Under the pieces are notes generated by a model, which saw only the letters and a program-made list of their open reading frames with translations, was not told the origin of the DNA and ran no database searches. A program made the position numbers and the translations under genes. Of a stretch of DNA of 64,000 nucleotides, positions 20,945 to 33,000 are shown piece after piece (the first letter of the stretch is position 1; each line of letters begins with the position of its first letter). The stretch comes from Brachionus manjavacas (lineage: Eukaryota > Rotifera > Eurotatoria > Ploima > Brachionidae), in the NCBI GenBank assembly GCA_019054805.1, contig JAHQIY010000010.1, positions 3,331,501 through 3,395,500 of the forward strand, written 5' to 3'.

Positions 20945-21700
20945 TTGGAATTTGAAAAAGAAATTAGAAATGTTACAGAAAAACTGTTGTCCATTGGAAG
21001 ACCTCATTTGAGGCTTTACAAAGTAGGGTTTTAAGTTCAGAACTTCTTGAGCTTTCAACAAAAACATCAATAAAATCTTGTATGAGTGAAATAATGAGTG
21101 TGTTTTTATTTATTAAACTCTTTTTTATGTACTTTTCAAGCAGAATTCTGAGTCTTGATTCAATAACTATCTTAAAAAATTGCATGTTGCCATATTTTTT
21201 AAGGTAAAAAAGGTCACCAGGTCATCGGCAAATAACAAGGAATATGATTGTTTTTTTTGGTCCTGCTTGCGGATTTTCATTAATAAAACAAGTAAAAAGT
21301 AGAGGACTAATGGCTGCACCCTGGGGAACTCCAGCATCTATGGGACCTGAATCCGAGACAAAGTTATTTATTTTCTCAAACAAAATTCGATTTTTTAAAT
21401 AATTAAAAACCCATTCCTAGAGAGAACCCGAAATTTTGGTAAGTTTGTAGATTAAACCACTGTGCCATACCTTGTCAAAATCCTGAGAGATGTCGGAGAA
21501 GAGGGAACCTACTTTTTTCTTTCTTACCAAAGTCTTAGAGACCTTTTGAGTGAAAAATACCAAATTGTCGGAGGGACGTTGGTGCTGCCTGAAACCAGAT
21601 TGTTCTTTGCAGATAAGACTCTTGTCTTCAAGGAAATATTAAAGCCTACTTGTGATAATTCTTTCAAGAACTTTTACAAGACAATTAATTAGAAATTAAT
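20945..21700 (-). pseudogene. second type of LINE reverse transcriptase fragment
   Basis: From 21690 downward on the minus strand: SGFRQHQRPSDNLVFFTQK, VGSLFSDISQDFDKVWHSGL (block with the first catalytic Asp), GPIDAGVPQGAAISPLLFTC, then the FADDL position (decayed) and YLKKYGNMQFFKIVIESRLR. Frames change several times, and the downstream part to 20973 stays open for 70 codons. The wording differs from the neighbouring CR1-like copy, so this is a separate family, inserted in the same direction. Confidence 0.7.
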
Positions 21701-22430
21701 TTTCGAAAATTTTTCTTTTTTTTTATTTATTTAATTGACTGAGTAATTAGTGGTTGGCATTTTTAGAATACAAGTTTTTGGTATTTTAGATCAGAGACTT
21801 AGTTCAGTTAGATATATTTGTTTATTTGTGTTTAAGTTTTTAGATTTGGACCTTGTGTTTCGACAAAGTCTTATTTAAATTTTTATTGTTTATATCCGAA
21901 ATTCTCTGGTAAAGTTAGAGACGCTTGACATCTAATCGTCCAAGAATCATTCATTTCATTAATTATTTCATTTTAATCCGAAGGCTCGATATACTTCGGG
22001 TGTTCTAGTGATTTATGGTATTAATAATTTTGTAAAAAATTTCCAAATTTTAATTATAATAAAAAGTTTTATATATAAATCACTTTTAATTTTTAATTCT
22101 AAATAAAAAAAGATTTCAGTTCCATTAATTAATTTTTTACTGATTAATTTTTTCATTTTTTAAAAAAAAACAAAAACACAAAAAATTTTATTCTTATTTT
22201 TTCTCTCTTTTTTATTACTTTTCTTCTTAATTCTCCTTAAAAGAGGTTAATTCAATTCAATAATAAAAATAATAGTCAATTTTTTGAACAAATAAAAAGA
22301 ATAAAATATCAAAGCTTAGAAAATTTGATTACACATAACTTCCAAAACTTGAAATTTCCATGACACTGATTACTCAATTCAGACCAGGTTGCACTTTAAT
22401 TAATTGTTATTCTAATCTGTGTCGTTAACT
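21701..22430. other. AT-rich intergenic region upstream of the secreted-protein genes
   Basis: I see no coding sequence; 22330-22430 probably contains the promoter-proximal region of the gene that starts at 22472. Confidence 0.4.
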
Positions 22431-22439
22431 TGTATAAAT
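22431..22439 (+). promoter_or_regulatory. TATA box of the first secreted-protein gene
   Basis: TGTATAAAT lies about 35-40 bp upstream of the start codon at 22472 and is the only well-formed TATA element close by. Confidence 0.5.
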
Positions 22440-22471
22440 GTGATCCCTTTTTTTCTAGTAAACAAACAAGA

Positions 22472-22894
22472 ATGAATAGAAAAATGAAATTTTTAATATT
22501 TTTAGCTTTATTGTGTTTTGTTGACTGTCAAACGCAAAGTAAATAGATTTTATTTAAGCAATAAATCAAATAAATAACTTTATTGAAAGAATTGGGTGCC
22601 GAAGGCGATTCAACAGAACAGTCCACAATGACCACACAGATACTTTCTTTTTTAGATAAACTGGTAGCCATTAAAGTCAGCGACATAATTAAATTTGGGT
22701 TTTCCATATCTAATATCATTCGTCAGCGTCGTCGTGCTCGTTTGCAGCAGCAGCTTCTTCAGGCCAAGTCAATCTCAGGTCGGGCCATCTTCGACAACGA
22801 AATAATTGATGCTGAATTAGAAGACTTGATTTCCATTCTCAACAAAGGTCTCAACGAGCTTGTCATTAATTCTTTGAAGACTGAAAAGAAATAG
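22472..22894 (+). CDS. small secreted protein 1 (two exons)
   Basis: Exon 1 is 22472-22538, intron 22539-22589 (51 bp, GTAAAT...AAAG) and exon 2 22590-22894, giving 123 residues. Exon 1 encodes almost exactly a signal peptide (MNRKMKFLIFLALLCFVDC, cleavage near CQTQ). A second in-frame ATG at 22484 would give a shorter one. The mature part has a mixed helix-prone sequence with a basic patch (IIRQRRRARLQQQ) and ends in an acidic amphipathic stretch (AELEDLISILNKGLNELV). AATAAA at 22908 follows the stop. I know no family for it. The next gene, 73 bp downstream, has the same plan (signal peptide, acidic helix, DLISIL-like leucine run), so the two are probably old tandem duplicates. Confidence 0.75.
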
Positions 22895-22967
22895 TCGCAC
22901 TGACTTTAATAAAAAAAAAATATAAATTTTTTAATTTTCAATAAAAATCTAATTTAAAGAATATAAA

Positions 22968-23576
22968 ATGAAATTTTTTAATGTGATTCTTTTTGCCTCA
23001 ATGCTCTTGATTGTTAGATGTGACACAACTTCTCCACCAGTGATCAAAGTAAATAAAACTTTAAATGATAATAAAATTAAAAGTGTAATGGGAGATTTGT
23101 TTTCGATTGTGCGTCAGGCTTCCAATGTAAAGTTTAGTGATTTGAACAAAATTTTGACTACTCTGCGTTCCGGATTCATGGGCGATGAGGGTGTGATGAA
23201 CGAGTCCATGATGGAAGAAGATTATGACGATATGAGTGAACAAGGATTTAAGGAAAAGAGGGATCTTTTGGACGAAGAAGCAGATGACATTGTCTTGTTG
23301 CTCAGAAAAGCATTGAAAAATTTACTAGATAATGGATCTTTGGTCAAAACTACCACTAGAACACCCGAAGTATCTACAAATAAAATGCTTAAAATGACAA
23401 GTATGCCAGAAGTTTTGATGGCCACCACTCAAAGTTCAATATCAACTGAGCCAAGCGCCAAAAGCCTAGGTGAACAAATTGGATCAAATAAATTTGTTAA
23501 ATTTCTAAAAATGACTCTTGATACCCTTTTGGGTGATGTCAAAATAGATCAAGATCAAAAATTATTCACAAATTAA
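22968..23576 (+). CDS. small secreted protein 2 (single exon)
   Basis: The 202-residue protein starts with a clear signal peptide (MKFFNVILFASMLLIVRC). It has a leucine-rich amphipathic segment (KFSDLNKILTTLRSG), a Met/Asp/Glu-rich acidic stretch (MNESMMEEDYDDMSEQG) and a possible dibasic cleavage site (EKRD, about residue 98). A second helix (ADDIVLLLRKALKNLLDNG), a Thr/Ser-rich linker with likely O-glycosylation (residues about 127-165) and a final helix follow. AATAAA at 23581 is five bases after the stop. The layout resembles its upstream neighbour. Family unknown; a secreted structural or prohormone-like role is only a guess. Confidence 0.75.
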   Translation: MKFFNVILFASMLLIVRCDTTSPPVIKVNKTLNDNKIKSVMGDLFSIVRQASNVKFSDLNKILTTLRSGFMGDEGVMNESMMEEDYDDMSEQGFKEKRDLLDEEADDIVLLLRKALKNLLDNGSLVKTTTRTPEVSTNKMLKMTSMPEVLMATTQSSISTEPSAKSLGEQIGSNKFVKFLKMTLDTLLGDVKIDQDQKLFTN

Positions 23577-23589
23577 ATTTAATAAACTT

Positions 23590-24390
23590 GAACGAAATTT
23601 TAGTTTTATTTTAAATTTTTTTTTGTTTTATATAAAAATTTAATTAGCCTCTTATTAAGAAAAATAAATTTAGAAAATTTTGAATGAAAAAAAAATTGAG
23701 TAACATTTGCTAAACTCACACTTAACCCGCATTTATTTAGCATCACATTTTTTAATAAAGTATATATAAAAAATTTTTAGACCACCAAATACTGGAATTT
23801 TGAAGTTTAAAATCAATTTATGATGCTCAAAATGATCAAATCGATTTTTAAACTATTAAAATAAATTTTCATTAATTTGTATTTTTTTAAACTAACATTT
23901 TTTGCTGAAAAACATTTTTTCTTAAAAATGCTTAATGGTGTTGCCTAAGGATATAATCTAAATTATCTTTGTTAGTAAAAAAGTTATTCAAGTTTTTCTG
24001 AATTGAAATGATCGAATTGAAACGAACTTCACAACCCCTGATTTGATCAACAATTTTGACAATTTACATGTGAACGTTTCTCAAAAAAAGAAAAAAGACG
24101 GTAGTAACCTTTTTTTTAAATTGGTCTACGAATTTTAAAAAAATATTTTTTAAAGGAATTTTCTTAAAATTGAATGTTTTTATTATGATTCAACAAAATA
24201 AAAAAATTATAAAACTGAAAATATTTTTATTTACTTTTACATTGGCATGTAATTATCAGTTATGTTATTAATATTGAAATAAAAAACAAAATTACTGAAC
24301 TAAGGAACAAATGTATTTTTTTATTTCTATTATAATAAAAAAGGTACATAAATAAAAAAAGTAATACAATTTGTATCAAATTAGAACCAA
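23590..24390. other. AT-rich intergenic region
   Basis: No gene, repeat or structure stands out between the secreted-protein gene and the Mutator-like relic. Confidence 0.4.
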
Positions 24391-24395
24391 AATAA

Positions 24396-25801
24396 TTAAA
24401 TATAGGCAAAAAAAATATTCAATTTACTTTTTTTTTGTTTGTTTGATCCAACTGGTCTACCGCGTTTTTTTTTAACTTGAGGTAGTGGAGTAACGGCTAG
24501 GGTCTCTTCAAGACGAATTTTTTTTGATATTGGCTCTTGTACAGGCGGATCGAACGAATCTGATTCTTCAGATACGCTGATACACAAAACATTCACATTT
24601 TGAGTCTCATTTGGCTGACGAGATAAGGCATTGGTAGTAGCTTTAGGGCGACCTGGACGGCGCTTTCTTTCAAGTGGAATGTTCATTGCTATTTCTTTGA
24701 TATGACAAAGTTCTTAAAATGAAATTTAGTAAAAGTTTTAGAGAATTGTTAGGTGAGTAAAAACTTACTTAGCCGAGAACAGACTGCAATCACATGATCA
24801 CATTTATAATTCTTAAGCCAATCTTTGCAGCTGCAAGTGCTTAGCTCCCATTCGATCAGCTATTAGTGTATCTGGTTCATAGCTGATCATCTCAATCTGT
24901 TCGACTACTTTTTTTATGGATTTGAACAAAAACTCAAAATCTTCTGTTCGTTCGTTTGTTGTAACTGCAATTCCGAAATGGTGAAAGTTCTTATTATGGT
25001 CTGTTGTTCCGATTGTCAATGATGGAAAACCTTCGTAAACTAGTTTATAAGTTGCGTCAGCCATAACATGTTTTGTCTTCAGTACTAATTTAACAAGGCG
25101 TTTAGTCGTAATGAAGATCCTAAACAATCTTTTTTCAATACTTGATGCGTCGTATTCATAGGCTGCAATGAATGGTTGATCTAAATCTTCTGGAATACGG
25201 GATCTTGGTGTAACATACTCAACTAACTCATTCATTGTGATACATTTGTTACCATGTTCATTACGACGATAGTTTGCTAGAAAATTGTTCAGTTGTTTTT
25301 GCTCGGACATTCGACATTCATTTTGTTTTTCTAGCATGTCTAGAATTGCTGATGGTTTCAGATCTGAAAAAATAAAAATTAATGAATGTTTAAACTTAGA
25401 AATTTAAAAGATTTACTTACTCATTTTTTCGTATTCAATGATTTTACTTCTCGCTGGCTCTCTGATGACATAATTCGTCTTTTGCTTTTCCCATTTTGAA
25501 TGATCATGAACCTCATCTGTCATTTCAATAAGGATAGAGTCATTAAAACTAAAAAGCTTTAAACGAATTGTACATTTTGTACATTGATACCAAATGACAT
25601 CGCCAGGCAAATTCTCTGTGGCCCGCTTACAAGTCCAATCGTTATCGGCAAAAGTCATAGCTAGATTTCCTTGAGCTGATTCTAAGTTACGAAAACTACA
25701 GAAAGGGAGGTAAACTTTTCCCTTTCCTCTAGTTTTTTAACTTGTTCTGGTTTAATGGACTCATCTTGGCTTAAGTTGTTTGGGATTTCGATAAAAGACA
25801 T
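24396..25801 (-). pseudogene. Mutator-like (MULE) transposase, internally deleted
   Basis: Reading from the ATG at 25801: a short leader, a frame slip near 25715, then a zinc-finger-like region (DWTCKRATENLPG, WYQCTKCTIRLK, HDHSK; FLYWCH-type). A 57-bp intron (25420-25364, GTAAGT...TTCAG) splits the leader from the MULE core, which has VMADATYKLVYEGFPSLTIG (first Asp) and EPDTLIAD (second Asp). At 24840 the core stops abruptly. After a frame change comes a SWIM finger (CSCKDWLKNYKCDH at 24830-24790), then a 56-bp intron (24768-24713) and two AT-hooks (RKRRPGRPK, KKRGRPVGS). The part with the catalytic Glu is missing, so the copy is dead. Confidence 0.75.
25364..25420 (-). other. 57-bp intron in the MULE transposase
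   Basis: On the minus strand it begins GTAAGTAAAT and ends TTTTTTCAG. Splicing joins EYEKM to NLKPSAILDMLEKQ in one frame. Its size matches the host introns in this window. Confidence 0.75.
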
Positions 25802-25804
25802 TTT

Positions 25805-26435
25805 GAGAATAGTGAATATTGTCTAGCTCAAAAATTTCCTTTTTGTATAACACCAATAAACTCATCTTGTCGGAATCAGCTTTAGAAGGTCTTTAATTAA
25901 TTATTGAAAAAAAGTTTTTTTGGATATATATTTGTTTCAATTAAATCAATTTTGGTGTCAAAGAGATAAAACAGTCACTATCTTAATCAAATTTGACATT
26001 ATTTAATTTAATTGTACTAACAAAAAATAATTGACACTAACATCAGTATTTTTGTTCTAGAAAATATTATTTTTGTTTTTTAAAAATATTATACGCGTTT
26101 TACATTGTGAAGAAAAAATTTTTAATACCGACGAGTCAAAAAATTATTTAGACTCATTTTACACATGTCACGCACGCATAAAAAAATAATTAAAATTAAT
26201 ATTCTTTAAATTTAGACTGTGTTTCGATAAAAAAGATTCAAATCAACTTTTTTGAAAAAGTCTATTTTTTTTGTTATTTGATTAAGTTTTAATAATTTAC
26301 GTTATTTAAATATTTATTTATCAATTTTTTTTCAATAGATATATAGAATAAAATAAAAGAGCTTTTTCCAGTCAATTAATTTCAACTTGTTTCAAAATTA
26401 ACCAAATTTTTTACGTCAAAGTTTGAATTTACGAC
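25805..26435. other. AT-rich intergenic region
   Basis: No gene seen. It may include the terminal repeat of the MULE, but I could not match it to a partner on the other side. Confidence 0.35.
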
Positions 26436-26437
26436 TA

Positions 26438-27697
26438 CAGTGCTGCTACGATTCACCTTGAATTCACCATATTTTACGTAAATTATGGTATATTCACGAT
26501 ATTTTACCATATTTACCGTAAAATATGGTAATCTAAAAAAGGGTTTTTTTCGAAAAATAACGATAATTATCGTAAAATACCGATAATTACTGTAAAATTC
26601 AGTGAAAAAAAAAATTTCCAAAATTTCTCGAAAAAAACCGATTTTCATGAGAAAAATTTTTTTTTTGAATTTTTGAAAAAGGACAACAAAAAAAAATTTT
26701 TGACAAAAATTGACGTAAATTTCGGTAAATTCTTGTAAAAAAAGGTAAAAAATGGTAAAAAATCAACAGAAAAGGAAAAATGGATTTTTGATTATTTCAT
26801 TCAGTTTTTTTTCTAAACAAATTTAAATATATAATTTTTAAATATTAATTTTCATTAAAAAATTAATATTTAAACATTATTTGCAAAATAAATTTTTTTT
26901 TCCAGCTTTTTTTGCTTTTAAGCTGTTAGCTGTCTTGTCCCAAGCTTCTTTGAATGTTGATCCTTTTGGAATAAATTTTACAAGCCCAGCTTTTTAAAAA
27001 AATTTAAGTCTAACTTTTGATTTCATTTAAAGCATATTATTTTACTTTTGATATTAAGCATTTCAAAAAACTTTGACATTTGAAAAATGTAAGAAATATA
27101 TAAATCATCTTAAATATGTAAAAAATATTAAAAAATTTTATTATTTTATTTTTTTTAATAAAACATTTCTAGGTTGTTGAGATTGTAAATGGTGACTGGT
27201 CAGAATATTAAATTCTGATTGTATATTGTTTTTTTATAGAGCTCCTTATAAATGATTTTTGATAATTTTTGATAATTATTTAATAATTTAACATTTTCGT
27301 ACTTAATATTTTCAAATAATTGACAAATAAATATTAATTTTCATAATTTGTTTAGAAAAAAAATTGAATGAAATAATCAAAAATCCATTTTTCCTTTTCT
27401 GTTGATTTTTTACCATTTTTTACCTTTTTTTACAAGAATTTACCGAAATTTACGTCAATTTTTGTCAAAAATTTTTTTTTGTTGTATCATGAAAATCGGT
27501 TTTTTTCGAGAAATTTTGGAAATTTTTTTTTTCACTGAATTTTACAGTAATTATCGGTATTTTACGATAATTATCGTTATTTTACGAAAAAAACCCTTTT
27601 TTAGATTACCATATTTTACGGTAAATATGGTAAAATATCGTGAATTTACCATAATTTACGTAAAATATGGTGAATTCAAGGTATCGTAGCAGCACTG
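26438..27697. mobile_element. foldback / Tc1-mariner-type non-autonomous element, 1,260 bp
   Basis: It starts CAGTGCTGCTACGAT and ends ATCGTAGCAGCACTG, each flanked by TA (26436-26437, 27698-27699). The terminal inverted repeats run for about 350-385 bp (26438-26823 and 27345-27697) with few mismatches; the left arm has an extra 35 bp or so near 26655-26690. The repeats are full of small palindromes (TTTACCGTAAA, CGATAATTATCG). The open frames of 88 and 95 codons at 26382-26648 and 27402-27689 are simply the two arms. The centre (26905-26995) encodes on the minus strand a short peptide-like run, GLVKFIPKGSTFKEAWDKTA, perhaps a scrap of the parental element's DNA-binding domain. Confidence 0.8.
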
Positions 27698-27699
27698 TA

Positions 27700-28040
27700 T
27701 CAAAGTAATTAAAAGTAAATTGCAGAGTTGTTGCAGAAACTAGGTTTTGGGTGAGACAAAGTTTGTATCAGAAAGAAAGTAGGAAATAGTTTATTTTTAA
27801 AACAACAACATAGTTTAAAACTTTAAGAATTATTTTAAAAATTACTAAAAAATTAAATGTCATGTTTTTCATATTGACCAAATTTTATTTAAAAATTTTT
27901 GAATTGCAAGAGCTTGAAAGGAAAAAATAATTTTTTTACAACAACAACAAAAATAAAGTCAAGTTAAATGACTTGGCTTTTATTTTATACCTTTTGATTT
28001 TATCAATTCCCAATTTTTTTTTGTACAAGCACAGAATAAG
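27700..28040. other. 3' flank of the STELLO-like gene
   Basis: AT-rich DNA. On the minus strand the gene's stop codon is at 28048, and CAAAAGGTATAAAATAAAAG near 27985 includes AATAAA-like signals for polyadenylation. Confidence 0.4.
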
Positions 28041-28047
28041 ACAAAAA

Positions 28048-30035
28048 CTAGTAAATACTACTAAGATTAAAATATTTCAAAGACTTTTCGAATGACTCAG
28101 GAATTATCTGATTCGGTTCCACATTTTTTATGATACGGCACCAATTGTCCAAAAGACTAGTCTCTCTTATAGTGTTGTAAGCTTTCATTTTGTCACTTAT
28201 CAATCTAAAGTCAAGTGTTTTTAATTTTTGAATTAAATCTTCGGCTGAGTTGAACACGGTCACATGTGGCCAAATAAAATAGTCCGCATATGCCAGCCAA
28301 TATTTGTAAGCCAGATCAGAATCATCATTGGGGCTAAAATGGTGAAAGTAGCCATGAGCTGTCGGATTAATATCCTGAAAGCCTTTGTTTTTGAGGCAAT
28401 ATAAAGTCGAGTTTATAGTTCTATCTGAAGCCATCTTATGCTCACTCATGAGTTCAATAGATGGAACAAATATGGGTATATTTGAAATGTAAAAATCAAT
28501 TATGCTATAACTCATGACTGCGTAGGGAAATATGACAATGGCCCGATGATTAGCCAGTTGATCCAGACTATATCGAGGATAGACTTCTCTTATTTTTTTG
28601 AATGTAAATTCATTTGTTTGTTGTCTTATTGAATTCAAAATTTTCTCACCACCAGCACCCATGCCATTTGATGGTCCGACTAGAATCTCATCTCTAACCG
28701 GGTTGAAGTGTATATTTCGAGCATAGAAACCGCCATAAGCATACAAGCGATATAATGGCTTTGAGTCTACAAAATGGGTGTGATATTCTAAATCGTATCG
28801 GCTCATAGCACTAACAACAAGCTTGTTCTTTTTGTGTAGTTTGTCATAGTTTTCATTCAACTTGAGCCATCTTTGTTGACTACACTTTCCCATGTTATAT
28901 CTGTGCGCTGGATTGAATATGATAGTTTTATTCAATGGAATGAACGCTTCACAAAAGGCTGATGGAAATGAACAGATAACCAAATCAACTGGTTCAAAGT
29001 CTGAGCTTTTTTTGTAATAATCAAAATTTTCTCTGGCATCAGAATCATGTAGATTAACCGGATGGACACTTTTGTACTTGTTCACATATTTGGACAATTG
29101 ACTGCTCACTTTGGACAGCCTTAAGGCAGCTGCATACGGAGATGAGTAAAGCTTAGACCCTGCTAGAATTGAATTTTGACCCAGGTACACAAGAGTTGAG
29201 GACAAATCGACTCTCGGTCCATCATGCAAGTCCGGAATCCAGACAGTACGAGTTGGCAAATTTTGGCAATTTTCTGCAGCCAGGTCATTCGAATGCCATC
29301 TCAGACTCTGGATGGCTTTGAATAAGGCTGAGTTTCTGAATGATTCATTGACCAACCTGCATTTGTCTTCCAATTGCAGTTTTTTTGGCAATATTTTGGA
29401 TTTACGAATGCCATTGGCAACGTTTCTCCTAGCAAAATAGAAAAAATTGTCCAGGTCAGACTCTTGGATTGAATTTGCTGGCTGAAATTGAAATGAGTCA
29501 AGATCAAGAGAAGACAGAATGTGACTGTAATCTTTGAATATTAAAAAAGATTGTTGTCTGAACCCAATGTCAAAGGAATTCTGGACACAATTTTCAAAAG
29601 TTTCTGTCTCTTTCATGAACAAAATTAAAAAACCAAATTTTGTATTTAGTTTTTTTTGTTCTATTAGATTGCTATTTGAGGTGCAAATTATGAAATAATT
29701 AAATTTAAATCTTAAAAGTTTGAAAAAACTATCTGCCACACTTTGATCATCAATCTTTGTAATTAAAACTATGTCTTTGATAGATCTATCTGATTCGTTT
29801 TGTTCAGTGAGAGGACAAAGCGATGAAAACTTTGAGTTAATCATTTTTAAGCTAGGTTGATTTTCGTTCGAATTAGAAGATTGATTTTGCTCAATTGCTT
29901 TGTAAATTAGCTGAATTTTTTTCTCATTTTTTTTTGCTGAAAATTTTTTTTTTATCGCGGGCCATTTGTACTCCAATGCATTTAAATCTTCGATCCATTG
30001 TGCATAAAAATCCACTTCAACTCTAGTCAAATGTC
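28048..30035 (-). CDS. exon 2 of the STELLO-like gene: C-terminal glycosyltransferase-like domains
   Basis: This exon gives 662 residues. The first 60 link to the DUF288 domain (YAQWIEDLNALEYKWP). Next is a region starting KDIVLITKIDDQSVADSFF, with LLRFKFNYFIICTSN and FGFLILFMKE, which resembles the second, nucleotide-sugar-transferase-like domain of STELLO proteins. The final 400 residues form a well-kept globular domain: VWIPDLHDGPRVDLSSTLVY, IFNPAHRYNMGKCSQQRW, EILVGPSNGMGAGGEK, IVIFPYAVMSYSIIDFYISN and IPIFVPSIELMSEHKM. The last ones look like the donor-binding side of a GT-B fold, but that is inference. No signal or membrane segment occurs here. Codon use is that of a normal host gene and there are no lesions. 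Confidence 0.8.
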
Positions 30036-33000
30036 CTTAATAAAATTATTCTTTTAATGTCATTCTAAAAGGTAAAACATAAAATTTTCAGTAAAAAAAT
30101 AAAGTTCGTAAAATCAAAAAGAAAATTAATGATCATGATCAAATGATGAAAGTTTTTCTTGTTGTTTTTTTTAGTCTAAACATTAAATATTTTATCTTTT
30201 AAAACAAAATTTCTTTTTTTTCAATTGATATCTGATTGATTCTTCTAAAATCTTTATTTGGAAAATTAAAAGACAAATCTGAAATCAACACTATGTTAAA
30301 AAAATTCAAAAAAGTCTACCAAACCAAGCTACGACTCTAACCACTGTTTAGAATAAAATTTTAAAATTTATTAAAATTAATAACAGCAAGACAAAGTTAA
30401 TTTCAAAATTTTACGCAATAATTCCTTAAGATTTTTATTGAATGTTGAGATTGGGTTTTAGACTAATTTTTAGAGAATTTATAAAACAGCCTAGAAAAGA
30501 AATTAGAAAATGTTTGAATTTTATTTAATAGTCAAAAGTCTTAAGTATTTCATTAATATTTGACATTTTTGACCAAAAAAAGACCTGCAGAAATTTTTTA
30601 ATTTTTGTTGTAAATCTGTATTGAGCTTACAGTTGGACTAATGGGCAATTTACTGTTATTATTCAATTATTCAATTATTCAAATAATTGAATTTCTTATT
30701 TTAACTTTTTCAACTTTTTAAATTTTTATCAATATAAAAACCCCTTCAATTATTTCAATACTCTCTATCAAAATTAATCTAATTTTAATTTATTTACTTT
30801 TTAACTTATATCATTTAAACTTTATTTTTTTTTTCTTACTTTTTATTTTTATTTTATTTTATTTAACTTTATTTTAATTTTTTTTAAATTTAATCTGAAG
30901 AAGCTTTAGCTCGGTACAGATATACAAATAAATAAATAATTCAATTATTCAACTTTCTTCAACTTTTTCAATTTTTATCAATGTAAAAACCCCTTCAATT
31001 ATTTCAATTATTCTTTTATTCAATTATTAAATTTTATAACTTATTCAACTTATCAATTTTCCAATTCCTATTAATAGTTCAACTGTTCCCGTTTCGCTTC
31101 ATTGAAACCAATAATTAATTTTAAAATTTTAATATAAATTATTAAAATATTATAAAAGAGAATTTAATAATTTATTTATTAAATTCTCTGAGATTAAGGA
31201 TTAAATTTTATTATTATCATTTAATCCTTGAAATAAAAAAATTAAAAAGTGCTTTACTGAGTGTTTACTGAGTGATTAGAATAGCTTCAGTGGAAGATTT
31301 TCTCGATGGCATTCGAAATATCTGAGCACTTTAGAGAAGTTCTAATTAGGCCGAACCTAAAGAGTCTTTAAACCTGAACCAGCTAGCACTCATTTCGATA
31401 TTGACAGAGAAATGCCTAGACATAAAAAAATAAAATCTGCGATAAAGGCTCTGAAGAAAAGAAAAGCCTCAATTATTGACGGAGTCACAGCAGAAGTGTT
31501 CAAAAGCTTACGGTAGAATCCCAATAGGAATATTGCAAGATCTCTTCAGCAAGACATGGCGGCAAGAAATCTTACTAAACGACTGGTCAAAAAGCCTAAT
31601 AAGAAAGCTCCCTAAGAAAGGTAACAAAATGATCTGTGAAAATTGGCGAGGAATAACACTGCTACCAATAGCAAGCAAGGCGTTCTTTAGCATAATCCTG
31701 GAAAGAATCAGGAACTCTCAAAAATCAATCTAATTAAAAAAATTAAAATCTTTAAGCGTGGAACCTCTTTATTTTATAGTTTTGGCTTGTATTTTTTTTT
31801 AATGATTTGGACCTGAACTAGGCCGCTAAAAAACTAGCTGGAACGGCAATCCATCAGTCAGGTTCAAAGACATATGGTTTTTTGCCGTTCCAGGTAGCTA
31901 TTATAGCGGCCTACCAAATAAAAACCCAAAAAAGTGCCGTCTAAAAATAAAAAAAAAGCTTTCGGCCTGCAAACTTAAAGTTCGAAATCAAATATAAATT
32001 TCAAATCAAAACAACATTAGAATTACCTTCTTGCATTCTGAATCTGAAAACAAAAGACAACACGGCGTAGGGATAATGCTTTCAAAGCAAGCAAAGGATG
32101 CCATGATGGAATGGAAGTCAATAAGTCAAAGACTGATTCGTTCAAGGCTTAAAAGGACACCATTGTAACACATCCATCATACAATGCTTTGCCCCAACTA
32201 ACGAAGAAAGTGAAGCCCTAATAGGAAAGCTCCCTAAGAAAGGTAACAAAATGATCAGTGAAAATTGCCGAGGAATAACACTGCTACCAATAGCAAGCAA
32301 GGCGTTCTTCAGTATAATCCTGAAAAGAATCAGGAACTCTTTGGATGTTATACTAAGAAAAGAAAAAGCAGGATTTAGACGAAGTAGAGGATGCATGGGC
32401 CAGATATTTGCACTTAGAACAAACATCAAAGAACAAAGTCTGGAATGGAATTGTTTTTTTGAAATGATGCAAAATGAAAATGTGAATATGAAAGAATAAA
32501 TAAAAACAATTTTTTAATTTATTTTTCATTCTTTATTTTTTTCTTATTAGAACTGTAAATACCTGGCCAATTTTTGTAATCAATTTTATTCTCTTTTTTG
32601 TAACTAAATTTTAAATTTTAACAAATGAACTCGAACATTTTTTACCATTTTTTCGATAGCAATAGGGTTTAAACGAAGGCGAAAGCCATTCGGATAAACC
32701 CAGGGGTAACCAAAAATTATATTTTTAATAAAATAAAAAAATTAATTTTATTTCATAGTCAAAAACGTCTTTTGAATTCTGACAGCCAATTTAAATCTTA
32801 TTTTTAAATAAGTTTAAAACCGATTCTGTTTTAAAACTAGTTTGGAGTAAAACCGAATTGAAACCGGTTACGAGAATCTGGTATACCAGTCCAATGTACA
32901 ACACTGTTGTAAAATTAGCACTGAAGTTTGGTAGCGAATGTTAAAGGATATGTGAATTTGACAAGAAAAGCCTGAACACCTTCTACACTGGAAGCCTGCG

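Noticed and set aside
26382-27689. Two similar small proteins on opposite strands (26382-26648 and 27402-27689)
   Set aside because: They are the two inverted arms of one foldback element; the likeness is due to the DNA repeat, not to gene duplication.
28048-30030. Separate single-exon gene starting at TTG 30030
   Set aside because: TTG is an unlikely start in an animal, a stop lies just upstream, and a splice acceptor fits the phase of the exon at 34677.
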